The notes under the pieces are model-generated. The model was not told where the DNA came from. It worked only from the letters and a program-made list of their open reading frames with translations, and searched no databases. From contig JAHBWE010000030.1 of assembly GCA_019637155.1 (NCBI GenBank), forward strand, positions 1 through 64,000: DNA of 64,000 nt, read 5' to 3'. Below are positions 45,837 to 54,103 of the stretch, piece by piece. The stretch's first letter is position 1. Every line of letters begins with the position of its first letter. The stretch is from Labilithrix sp. GTDB lineage: Bacteria > Myxococcota_A > Polyangia > Polyangiales > Polyangiaceae. The translations under genes and the position numbers were made by a program.

Positions 45837-47346
45837 GCGGGCCCCAGAGAAGCCGGGCAGCGATCGCGAGCGCCGACCACCCGAGGCCGTCGCCGACGGT
45901 TCGGAACCAGGTCTCGTCTACCGTCCAGCGGACGCGCACGCGCGCGGCCAGGGCCTGGTGCGGTGGAAGTCGCGTCGTCACCTCGCCCGTCGGCTCGACG
46001 AGCGCGCTGACGCCGTCGTTCGTCACGCGCAAGAGTTGGCGCCCGTGCTCGACCGCGCGAGAGCGCGCGAGCGCGAGATGGAGCTCGGCGCCGGGGGAGT
46101 CGCCGAACCACGCGTCGCTCGTGAGGTTGACGAGGAGCTCCGGCCGCGTCGCGTCGACGGAGCGCGCGAAGGCGTCGTAGAGGATGTCCTCGAAGCAGAT
46201 CGAGACGCCGATCCGGTGCTCATCGAGGACGATCGCGTCGGGACGTGGCCCTTCCGTGAACGGAGCGACGGGCGGGACGGCGCCGCCGAGCAGGGCTCGT
46301 TCGCCGAGCGGCGCCAGCGATTGCTTCAGGTACGTCCCCAACCGTCGGCCGTCGGGCGCGACCATCACCGCCGCGTTGAAGACCTCGGGTCCGCGCGCCG
46401 AGCGGCGTTCGAGGATTGCGCCCGTGAGGAGCGGCACGTCGATCGCGACCTCGTCGCGCTTGAGCGCACCGAGGACGTCGTCGCGGAAGAAGGCCTCCGT
46501 CGTTCGTGTGTCGTCGGCCGGCAGCGCGCGCGTGATCGCGGTCTCGGGCCAGACGACGAACGCCGGACGGACCCCTGTTCGCAGCGCCGTGTCGGTCGGC
46601 GTGCGGTGCACGTCGATCTCGCGGTCGCGGGCGTCGAGTGGACCGAGGTTGCCCTGAACGACGAGGACCTCGCTCGTCGGGCTCCGCGCGATCCGCTCGC
46701 GGAGCGCGCGCATCCGAACGAGACCGCCCAGCGCGAAGCTCGCGACGGCGCTCGCCAGGACCGCCGCGCGAACCCACGCCTCGCGGTGCTTACCGCTCCA
46801 CCAGGACGCAAGGACGACGACGACACCGGCGTTGACCGTCGCGACGAGCCCGCTCACGAGGACCGGACCTCCGAGCGCGGCCGGCTGCATGAAGACGGGG
46901 CACGCCTGAACGACGACGCCGAGGTACCAGGGGAGGAGCTGCGGGAAGAGCATCTCCGCGCTCATCCAGGAGAGCGGGAGCGCGACGACGAGCGACGACC
47001 CCAACGCCACGCACCGCGCCGCTGCCCCGAGCGCGAACGCGCATCGCAGCGCGGAGAGCGCGCAATAGACGCCGAACGCGACGCCGCTCACGATCGGCGA
47101 GGCGTGCGCGACGCGAACGACGGCAGGGACGGTCCACCAGAACCCGAGGAGATGAACGAAGAAGCCGAACGCGAGCCCGGCGATCGCCGCGCGCGCGACC
47201 GACTGCTTCGCGACGGACGCGACGGGCGCGAGGCAGAAGAAGCTCGCGGGCCAGAAGCTCGCGGGCGGCAGCGTCGAATAGAGGAGTATCGCGGAGGCGG
47301 CCGCGCGGAGGAGCAAGGAGATCACGGGCGCGCGCGCCGTCGCCAC
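45787..47346 (-). CDS. lnt: Apolipoprotein N-acyltransferase
   Basis: Lnt adds the third acyl chain to the N-terminal Cys of lipoproteins in the inner membrane. About six N-terminal spans (to residue 215) precede a nitrilase-like domain with the triad Glu in VVWPETAI, Lys in YLKQSLAPLGE and Cys in SICFED. A final hydrophobic helix follows. The usual ICYE is ICFE. The window encodes about a dozen predicted lipoproteins that would be substrates. The gene overlaps the matrixin gene upstream by 25 nt and the DUF2304 gene by 50 nt. Confidence 0.92.
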   Translation of the reverse strand: MATARAPVISLLLRAAASAILLYSTLPPASFWPASFFCLAPVASVAKQSVARAAIAGLAFGFFVHLLGFWWTVPAVVRVAHASPIVSGVAFGVYCALSALRCAFALGAAARCVALGSSLVVALPLSWMSAEMLFPQLLPWYLGVVVQACPVFMQPAALGGPVLVSGLVATVNAGVVVVLASWWSGKHREAWVRAAVLASAVASFALGGLVRMRALRERIARSPTSEVLVVQGNLGPLDARDREIDVHRTPTDTALRTGVRPAFVVWPETAITRALPADDTRTTEAFFRDDVLGALKRDEVAIDVPLLTGAILERRSARGPEVFNAAVMVAPDGRRLGTYLKQSLAPLGERALLGGAVPPVAPFTEGPRPDAIVLDEHRIGVSICFEDILYDAFARSVDATRPELLVNLTSDAWFGDSPGAELHLALARSRAVEHGRQLLRVTNDGVSALVEPTGEVTTRLPPHQALAARVRVRWTVDETWFRTVGDGLGWSALAIAARLLWGPLRPRARVRSRRSGRAR

Positions 47347-48173
47347 GAGCCAATGGCGATCGCACTAACAAATACGAATCCCGAATAGCGGGCGCCGGCG
47401 CTGCCTCTCGGACCGCAGGCGCACGATGCGGCCGAGGGTGGATAGCCGCTCGCGAGCGTCGCGCGCTCGTCCTCTCCCGGCGCCAAGACGAGCGCGCGTC
47501 CGGGCTCGAGCGCGTCCGGATACATGAGCGAGCTCTTTGCGCGTGGCTCGATGCAAGCCGGGACGCCCGCGAGCGCGCGGCTGGGGTCGGCGACGCACGA
47601 GTGCTCGAGCCCGAGGACGTGGCCGAGCTCGTGGACGAGGACAGCGAAGAGCGGCAGGCTCCGCGCGCCGTCGCCAGGAGAGCCTGGAGCGCCGCGCGAC
47701 CAGTCGACGTCGACGCCGTTCACTTCGATGTCCGCCTCGGCGACTTCTCCGTCCGCTGCGTCGCCCGGAGCGTCGATCGGATAGAGGTGCGTGACGGCCT
47801 GATGGGCACGCGTGAAGCAGCCTCGCGCGGAGAGTGCCTCCTCCGAGCAGCGTCGCGACGTCTGGAGCAAGACGACGCTCACGCCGTCCTGCGCGACGTC
47901 TCCGCGCGGCCTCGACGCGGCGATGCGGATGCGTGGAGCGCCGCTCGGACGGAGCCCGTTCCACGCGTCCGCCGCGAGCTCGAGCTCGCGGCGAACGACC
48001 TCCTCGGAGAGCGACTTCGCGTTCGCCGGAACGACGGGCACGAGCTCGATCTCGCGGCGCGCCCAGTGGACCCGTTTCCCCGATCCGACCGTCGCGAGCC
48101 TCCCGGCGAAGGCGGTCGCCGGAGCGAGGACGATCGCGAGCCCGCCGATCAGCGACGCGAGCGCGCGGATCAC
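47322..48173 (-). CDS. Matrixin-like metalloprotease with MYXO-CTERM-like tail
   Basis: The signal peptide ends at TAFAG. The zinc site is complete, HELGHVLGLEH, and the Met-turn SLMYPD lies 40 residues on. A pro-domain-like region (residues 30-130) precedes it, with RCSEEALSARGCF. The C-terminus has SCACG, one hydrophobic span and WRRRARP, a MYXO-CTERM-like sorting tag. It overlaps lnt by 25 nt. The substrate is unknown; predation or matrix turnover would be typical for the group but is inference. Confidence 0.85.
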   Translation of the reverse strand: MIRALASLIGGLAIVLAPATAFAGRLATVGSGKRVHWARREIELVPVVPANAKSLSEEVVRRELELAADAWNGLRPSGAPRIRIAASRPRGDVAQDGVSVVLLQTSRRCSEEALSARGCFTRAHQAVTHLYPIDAPGDAADGEVAEADIEVNGVDVDWSRGAPGSPGDGARSLPLFAVLVHELGHVLGLEHSCVADPSRALAGVPACIEPRAKSSLMYPDALEPGRALVLAPGEDERATLASGYPPSAASCACGPRGSAGARYSGFVFVSAIAIGSWRRRARP

Positions 48174-48186
48174 GAATCGCCGCCGC

Positions 48187-49122
48187 TCACTCGAACTCGA
48201 ACCGACTCACGCGCTCCCGCCGACTGGATGCGTAGTGGATCTTCGTTTGAATGCTCGCTGTCACCGCGAAGGGTCCACTTCTTGTACGCGTGATCGACTC
48301 CGTCCAAAGATCGCCGGAGAAACGCTCGCTCCCGAAGAGCGCGAGCACCTCTCGCTTGATCACGACGCGCCCCGACGCGGACGGCCAGCGACAGTACACG
48401 CGAGTCTTGCCAGGGGGGGCCGCGTAGAGGAAGAGCGCGATCGTGATGTCAGGCGTGCCCCGCTCGAACTCCAGCACGAAGTCCGACGTGCGAGGCGGTC
48501 GAAGCACGCCATCGGCAGGCGGCGTCGACGTGGCCAGGAGCACCAGCGGAAAGCGCGTCACGATCTCGAATGGTGGTACGTCGCCCCCTTTCACGTCGAA
48601 GCGAACGCTCTCCTCGCCGACGAACCGCTGGCTGTCGAAGCGGTGGTTCAAGAAGTAGTCGTTGTTTGCACCTGGCGTCGTCTCCACCGTAAAGCTCGGC
48701 TCGCCGGCCGTGACGCTGATGGATCCTGCGCTCGCGTACGTGGAACCGCCGGCGTCCTCGAGCTCGTCGAGGAAGGCGGAATCGTCGATGCAATGCCCCT
48801 CGTCGTAGCGGGCAGCGGCGTCGAATCGTGGATATCGATTGGAGCCAACGGGTAAGAATCGAGCGGTCAAGATCGCGCCCAACTCTCCGATGGTGTGGTT
48901 CAAACGGAGCGTCCCGCTCCCAGGCTGCACGAGGTACGCGAAGGGATCCCCGTCGAACGAACCTGGTCCAATCTCGGAGGTCGTCGGTGGAGCCGCATCT
49001 GGAACGGTGTTCGCTGGCGATGCGGCGTCGCCGGATGACGAGGACGACGGCCCGCTCGACGCGTCGTCACTGCATGCGATCGCCGCGAGGGTGAGGAGCG
49101 CGAGGAATGCGAGCCGCCTCAT
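48187..49122 (-). CDS. Predicted lipoprotein, unknown function
   Basis: The ATG at 49122 (GGAG 6 nt upstream) begins a lipoprotein signal with the lipobox LAAIAC, followed by a Ser-rich linker. The mature 290 residues have beta-rich segments (ILTARFLPVGSNRYPRFD, TIALFLYAAPPGKTRVY) and two cysteines. I do not recognise a family. Its start overlaps the stop of the preceding gene (ATGA). Codon use in 48.2-50.2 kb is less GC-biased than around it, hinting at acquisition or weak expression. It is the last gene of the coupled set from 52819. Confidence 0.65.
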   Translation of the reverse strand: MRRLAFLALLTLAAIACSDDASSGPSSSSSGDAASPANTVPDAAPPTTSEIGPGSFDGDPFAYLVQPGSGTLRLNHTIGELGAILTARFLPVGSNRYPRFDAAARYDEGHCIDDSAFLDELEDAGGSTYASAGSISVTAGEPSFTVETTPGANNDYFLNHRFDSQRFVGEESVRFDVKGGDVPPFEIVTRFPLVLLATSTPPADGVLRPPRTSDFVLEFERGTPDITIALFLYAAPPGKTRVYCRWPSASGRVVIKREVLALFGSERFSGDLWTESITRTRSGPFAVTASIQTKIHYASSRRERVSRFEFE

Positions 49123-49688
49123 AGTTTCTCCACGTCTACGACCAGCGCGAGGGGGCACCTTGCGCAGCCCTCACCCGATAGGAATCTGCCATCGATGGAG
49201 CCGTCGATCAAAGCCGATGGATATTGTCCAGGCTGCGAGCGGAGTGGCAGGCTTACTGGAAATTCAAAGGTCGGTACAATGTTGAGACTCACGCTTCCCA
49301 GCGAGCACCCAGGCACTGACGTAAGGTACGCACCTCCCACCATCGCAGCCTCTCGGATCCCGCGATCGACGAGCTCCAGCTTGAAAGCTCCGAAGCTTTC
49401 CCAGTCCACGAGGTAGTTCACGCAGTCCATCCCTCCCGCCGGTCGGTTGACGCGGGCAATATGCACGCTACCGGCGCCGAGACCGTAGTCCGCGTGGCAG
49501 TTCCCGTAGTCCTGTTCATCCGCCCCACGGAAGGTCGAGCGCTGGTCATATCGATCGAGGACCGTGACCTTCAGCCGATCGCCGACTTGAAGGCCCTTCA
49601 CGCATGGCTCATCGCGAGTGGAGTCGCATCCACTGCTGCACGCGAACACGATGGCGAGCGCCAACGCTCCGGCGAGTAGTCGTCTCAT
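49119..49688 (-). CDS. Predicted lipoprotein, unknown function
   Basis: The signal MRRLLAGALALAIVFACSSGC offers two Cys; FAC at residue 17 fits the lipobox better. The 170-residue mature part has several cysteines (CDSTRDEPC, YGNCHADYG, GEGCARC) and beta-like segments (VNYLVDWESFGAFKLELVD, SVSLNIVPTFEFPVSLPL). No family recognised. ATG overlaps the stop of the metalloprotease gene (ATGA), and its own stop overlaps the next ATG the same way, so three genes are translationally coupled. Confidence 0.65.
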   Translation of the reverse strand: MRRLLAGALALAIVFACSSGCDSTRDEPCVKGLQVGDRLKVTVLDRYDQRSTFRGADEQDYGNCHADYGLGAGSVHIARVNRPAGGMDCVNYLVDWESFGAFKLELVDRGIREAAMVGGAYLTSVPGCSLGSVSLNIVPTFEFPVSLPLRSQPGQYPSALIDGSIDGRFLSGEGCARCPLALVVDVEKL

Positions 49689-52600
49689 TTCGGCTCAGGA
49701 AAGATTGCTGCGTCGAGGAGCATCAGCGTCCGACTGTCGGTCGGAGTACCAAACCAGACCGACAGGACCGGCGCGCTCAACGACGCGTTTTCCATCTTGT
49801 ACCGCACAACCGGTTTCCCACAACCGGCGAAGATCTCGGTGTTGAAGGTGCCAGACGCCGTCAGCGGGGGCTCGAACTGAAGGCCGCTTCCGAACTCCCT
49901 CGCTGGCCGCAGCGTGAAAGGACGCTGACACTCTGCAGGGACGCTCAAGATGTTCGGGTACAGATCTACTGTCAGACCATGCGCGCCGCGCGTAACGAGT
50001 TGTCCGGGGTTCGTGACCTGCGCCCAGAAGACGTCTGGGCAGGTGTCGCCCGGCGCCACCAGTCCAGCATTGACCTCGGCTTCGGTCAGCGTCGCGCCAT
50101 CGAACGTGACGTCCGCGGGGCACTTCACGCATCGATTTCCGACGACCGTGTCGGGACAGAACACGCAGACGCCGTCGGCGTTCGATGTCTCGTTCGGCGC
50201 GCAGGGCGTGCACGTCGCCGCGTTGAGCCGGAGTGAAGGCTCGGGCGGCGGGCCGCCGAGCGCGTCGCGAACGAGGCCGTCCGCGAGGCACGTCTCGAAG
50301 AGGTTGCCGACCGTCGGAGGATCGGCGGCCGACGGCGAGTGGAGCGCGAAGACGCGGCAGCGATCGCACCAGGATTGGCTCGCGCTCGACATCGCCGCGT
50401 TGAGCGCGGCGTACGTATCGGCGTCGCGGAGGTCGCCCGACCGCAGAGCGAGGCGCTCCGCGAAGTGAGCGGCGAAGGTCTTGAGGGTATCGCCTGCGAG
50501 GCGCACGCGCTCCGGATCGTTCAGGTTCCCGAACCCCGTCGCCGCGACGCCCAAGCTCGCCGCTCCCTGCGCGGTCGGTCGCGGGACGATCTCTGCCCAG
50601 ATGTCTCCATCCCCCGGGACGAGGGCGAAGCGCTGGCCGTGGCCGTCGTACACATCGTGGAGGAGCGTCGCGATGCGTCCGACGTTGGGCTGACCAATTC
50701 CACCGACCTGGCCCGGCGCGCCCGTAACGTTCGCATCGAAGCAGCTCGCGGTAGACGCTGTCTTCCGGTAGCAGGTGCCGCTGTTGGGGTGGAACCCCCA
50801 GATCTCCGCAGGCCAGTTGTACGCCGCGCTTCCCGCGACCTGACCGCTGATGAAGTCGGCGATGCCCTCGTTCGTGTACTGAAGCGGCGTCGTCAGATCG
50901 GTCCCGCCGACGGCCTGCCTCGCCATGTAGTCCACGGCGCCGTCCTGGGCGTCGTGCAAGAGCGAGCAGAACAAGAAGTGCCCGAACTCGTGGGAGAAGA
51001 GGCCGCGCTCGGCGCGCACCGCAGTCCCGTCGGGGAGCAACGAGTCGGCCGCGAGCATCGTGTTGAGGAAGACCTGCGAAGCTACCGCGGCCGCTGGATG
51101 GGTGGGCGGTAGTCCCGCGCGCGTGAGGATGCCGTCGCCACGCGTCGCCGCGTTGAGGACGAGCTGCGCTCCCGTCCCTGTCAGCTGGAGGAAGCTGAGG
51201 CACGACGTGGTGGGGAAGACCTTCTCGTTGCGCACCCAGCGAATGGTCGTCGGCCAGAAGCCCGCGACGATGCGCTGGCGGTGGGGCGTCTCGTAGGGGA
51301 TGACGTCTCGCGCCCAGAGCGCCGCGTCGTCGGACTGGTAGAGCGCCGAGAGCCACTCGTGATCGATGTGGACCGTCGCCTTCGCCGACGACGACCGCGC
51401 GGCCGCCTCGCCGATCTCGTCGAGCCGGAAATCGCCCGGCGTCGGTCGCGCCGCGTCGTAGCCGCGGAAGTCGCAGAGGTCCGCGGGCACGAGGAAGTTC
51501 GTCATGATGATGCGCGGCGTGTCGAGCTGGAGGCAGAGCCCCGATCCACGCGGCGTCTCGCCCGCGAACATGTCGACCACCGCCATCCCGTCGTTGTTCG
51601 TCTTCGACCACAACGCCGTCGGCAGGAGCCCGCCGACGCGCTGCAGGATCGTCACGCGCATCCCCGCCGCCGCGAGCGGATGGTTCGCGAGCGGTCCCCA
51701 ACCACGGATCATCACGGGATCCGGCGTTGGCGGTATACCCGCGACCGGCTGGACGAAGGCCGGGTCCTGCGTCACGGCGTGGAGGTAGAGCGTGACCGGG
51801 ACCTTCGGGCCGGCGAAGACGGAGGCGATCGTCGTCGTGATGAGCTGGACGGCGTCCTTGATGCGCGTGAGGAGCCACGCCGTCGCGTCGACGAGCACGC
51901 GCGCGACGCTGCCGGACTCGAGGGCGATGTCTCCGCGCCGGTCGAGCGGTGTCGTCTCGTAGTCGAGGTAGCGAAAGCCGCTCCGCCCGAGGAGCTCGAG
52001 CCGGAGCGAGCCGTTCGCGTTGCGGAGCCCCGACGGTAGGTTCCGGATGACGACGGCCTCGAAGATGGTTCGATCGCCCGTGACGTCTCGCGTGGTCTGG
52101 AGATCGATGAGGCGGTTGTACGTCGCGCCCGGGATCAGCACTGGAACGAAGGTGCCGTTGCCGTCGCCGGGGTTCGTGAAGACGCCGCACTTGCCGGCGT
52201 GCGGCGCGAGCTCGCTGTCGAGAAGCGGGCGGCTGAGGAGGTGGATCGACAGGCGGCGGAGCGCCAGCGCGTCGTCGCGATGCCGGAGGTAGACCCACGC
52301 GTAGTAGAGCGGCGTCGCCGCGCCGCGGCTGTCGACCTCGGCCACCTTCTGAGCCCTCGCCCAGCTGAACTCGCGGCGGAGCCGCGCGGTCTCGACCGGC
52401 GTGATGATCTCCATCTCGTCGGTGCATCCGCCGGCCTGCGTGACCGGCGACTTCACGGTGACGGGGTAGTTGGGCGCCGGATTCACCGTGAGACGGAAGT
52501 TCGTGCCCGTACGGCGAGCGCTGGCCGGTTGTCGGTCGGTGCAGCCTTGAAAGCGGAGCACACGACCGAGCAGGAGGGCCTCTTGCGTCGTCGGCGTCGC

Positions 52601-52819
52601 GGTCGGCGATTGACCCTGATAGGTGCACGTGACGTCTTGCCCGTTCGGACGACGGAAGACGAACGAGATCGTTCCGTTCGCGATGATGCCACCGGCGACG
52701 GCGTACTCCTGCTGGAGCGAGAACCCCTGCGGAGTCGACGGCTCGAAGCGACTCGTGAGGACCGAGCCGGCGTCGCCGCCGCTCGTGACGGCAAGGTCGA
52801 TGAAGGGCGACGCCGTCAT
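49685..52819 (-). CDS. Giant HEFGH metalloprotease-like protein, no visible signal peptide
   Basis: A 1044-residue protein. HEFGH (610-614) and NEGIADF (650-656) match the gluzincin zinc site, where the second motif supplies the third ligand Glu. About 600 residues of unassigned, beta-rich sequence precede this. A Cys-rich segment at 870-900 (CTPCAPNETSNADGVCVFC) resembles TNFR/ephrin-type repeats of secreted proteins, and a beta domain ends the chain. Despite this extracellular look, the ATG at 52819 starts with no signal peptide, and the upstream frame gives none. The region before it is where the neighbouring gene's end is damaged, so the true N-terminus may be lost. It is coupled to two lipoprotein genes. 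Confidence 0.7.
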   Translation of the reverse strand: MTASPFIDLAVTSGGDAGSVLTSRFEPSTPQGFSLQQEYAVAGGIIANGTISFVFRRPNGQDVTCTYQGQSPTATPTTQEALLLGRVLRFQGCTDRQPASARRTGTNFRLTVNPAPNYPVTVKSPVTQAGGCTDEMEIITPVETARLRREFSWARAQKVAEVDSRGAATPLYYAWVYLRHRDDALALRRLSIHLLSRPLLDSELAPHAGKCGVFTNPGDGNGTFVPVLIPGATYNRLIDLQTTRDVTGDRTIFEAVVIRNLPSGLRNANGSLRLELLGRSGFRYLDYETTPLDRRGDIALESGSVARVLVDATAWLLTRIKDAVQLITTTIASVFAGPKVPVTLYLHAVTQDPAFVQPVAGIPPTPDPVMIRGWGPLANHPLAAAGMRVTILQRVGGLLPTALWSKTNNDGMAVVDMFAGETPRGSGLCLQLDTPRIIMTNFLVPADLCDFRGYDAARPTPGDFRLDEIGEAAARSSSAKATVHIDHEWLSALYQSDDAALWARDVIPYETPHRQRIVAGFWPTTIRWVRNEKVFPTTSCLSFLQLTGTGAQLVLNAATRGDGILTRAGLPPTHPAAAVASQVFLNTMLAADSLLPDGTAVRAERGLFSHEFGHFLFCSLLHDAQDGAVDYMARQAVGGTDLTTPLQYTNEGIADFISGQVAGSAAYNWPAEIWGFHPNSGTCYRKTASTASCFDANVTGAPGQVGGIGQPNVGRIATLLHDVYDGHGQRFALVPGDGDIWAEIVPRPTAQGAASLGVAATGFGNLNDPERVRLAGDTLKTFAAHFAERLALRSGDLRDADTYAALNAAMSSASQSWCDRCRVFALHSPSAADPPTVGNLFETCLADGLVRDALGGPPPEPSLRLNAATCTPCAPNETSNADGVCVFCPDTVVGNRCVKCPADVTFDGATLTEAEVNAGLVAPGDTCPDVFWAQVTNPGQLVTRGAHGLTVDLYPNILSVPAECQRPFTLRPAREFGSGLQFEPPLTASGTFNTEIFAGCGKPVVRYKMENASLSAPVLSVWFGTPTDSRTLMLLDAAIFPEPK

Positions 52820-52893
52820 CGCATGTCTCGGAAGCGTACCGAAGGCGGGGGGCGGCGCAAGTACACCGCCCGTTTCCCCCCGCGACCGCCAAC

Positions 52894-53105
52894 CAATCGA
52901 AGGGCCGGGCGGAGACGAACGCCCCCGACTCCACCTTGACGTCCTTTCCATAGAACGTCCCGGAGTGGGGCTCGTCCTTGCACGCGGAGCGCGGGTGGCG
53001 CCGCGCATCGTCGTCGTAATCGTAGTCGTGACCACCGTGGTGACGGCTCTTCGACGAGTGGCTCTTCGATGAATGCTTTCCGTATTTCCAGTGTTTCCCG
53101 TGCTT
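52894..53105 (-). pseudogene. In-frame continuation of the polymer-forming lipoprotein beyond a TGA
   Basis: Directly after the TGA at 53106-53108 the same frame runs on as KHGKHWKYGKHSSK, a His/Lys/Ser-rich loop, then HHGGHDYDYDDD, then SGTFYGKDVKVESGAFVSARPFDW. This is the expected closing strand-turn of the polymer-forming domain that starts at 53966. The TGA sits inside a 9-bp coding repeat of type (H/R/Y)(W/G)K, one base away from TGG or GGA. No in-frame stop follows FDW, so the normal gene end is also missing. Either the gene is decaying, the stop is read through, or the base is a sequencing error. Confidence 0.7.
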
Positions 53106-53966
53106 TCAGCGTTTCCAGTGGTCTCGCTCGCAGTCGTCGTCCCGCTTGTCGTCGCACCGTTCGAGGCTCACGCTCGCGTTCGGGGCGACCACGGCGCCCG
53201 CGAACGGCGGACGGACGATGAGCTCCTTGCTCCCGAGGTGGCTGACCAGGAGCTTCGGCTCCGATGCCGTCGTGCTCCGCGTCGCGGCGCGAAAGTAGGA
53301 CTCGTCGCGAACATAGAGTTGCACTGGCCCGGCGCCGTCGTCGAGCTCGAGCTCGCTGCCGCGGAAGAACAGCGCCTTCGACACGACGTAGACGCCGGAA
53401 TGAAGGACGACCGTCGCGCCGGACGCGGCGATGAGCTCGTCGTAGGTCCCAGGAGAGAGGTCGCGTGTCACGCCCCGCGCGACGACGACGTCGCCGAGCG
53501 AGGTCGGCGAGGCGGTCACCGACCAGCTCTGCGTGGATACGTCGATGTTGGCCGGGGCTTCGAGCCGCCCATGCACGGACGAGCCCGGCGCGCGCCGCAC
53601 CTTACCCGTCGCGCGGACGTCTCCCTCGATGCGTGCTTGCTTGCCGAGCTCGACGTCGCCGACCGCCGTGACCAGCGCGGAGGAGAGCTTCGCTTCCTTT
53701 CCGATCTCGACGTCGCCGTCCGCGCCGAAGACGCCGCCGCGAACCTGCGCGCGATCGCCGATGCGGACCCGCGTGGCGGCGCCGACCGTCGTGTCGAGGA
53801 AGCTCGCACCGCTCGGGACGCGGAGGGTGATGGAGAGGACCTCGGGATCGAGGTTGCTCTGGGACGTGTCGATCGCCGGTTCGTTCGTGTCCAAGCTGCA
53901 CGCCGCGGCGACGCAAGCGAGCGCGAGGCACAGCGTCCGACCCCACGAGCCAAAACGATTCGTCAT
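53106..53966 (-). CDS. Polymer-forming (bactofilin-like) lipoprotein, cut by an internal TGA
   Basis: The signal ends in ACVAAAC, a lipobox. Residues 45-265 form a right-handed beta-helix-like array with Gly/Ala turns (ATRVRIGDRAQVRGG, GDVEIGKEAKLSSA, GDVELGKQARIEGDV), as in polymer-forming or bactofilin-like surface proteins. A second part (PGTYDELIAASGATVVLHSGVYVVSKAL, LLVSHLGSKELIVRPPFAGAVVAPNASVSL) is typical of myxobacterial surface proteins of this class, which end soon after with a GxFYGK...PFDW strand. Here that strand lies beyond the TGA. As called, the protein is truncated before its last strands. It lies upstream of the HEFGH gene. Confidence 0.7.
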   Translation of the reverse strand: MTNRFGSWGRTLCLALACVAAACSLDTNEPAIDTSQSNLDPEVLSITLRVPSGASFLDTTVGAATRVRIGDRAQVRGGVFGADGDVEIGKEAKLSSALVTAVGDVELGKQARIEGDVRATGKVRRAPGSSVHGRLEAPANIDVSTQSWSVTASPTSLGDVVVARGVTRDLSPGTYDELIAASGATVVLHSGVYVVSKALFFRGSELELDDGAGPVQLYVRDESYFRAATRSTTASEPKLLVSHLGSKELIVRPPFAGAVVAPNASVSLERCDDKRDDDCERDHWKR

Positions 53967-54103
53967 GTTCCCCCTCCGGGCGACGTCGGCGTCGAGCCGC
54001 CGAGCGCAAAGCCACTACCAATCTACCTGCCGTTTCGATCACCACCAGGTAAATCGTGACAACCGATGCAGTTGGGTGCGAGGGCGGTTCCTCGGCCCCG
54101 ACG

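Noticed and set aside
53106-53108. Selenocysteine at the internal TGA
   Set aside because: The codon sits in an (H/R/Y)(W/G)K repeat, where Trp or Gly is expected, and there is no redox motif or obvious SECIS hairpin just downstream. A nonsense change or sequencing error is simpler.
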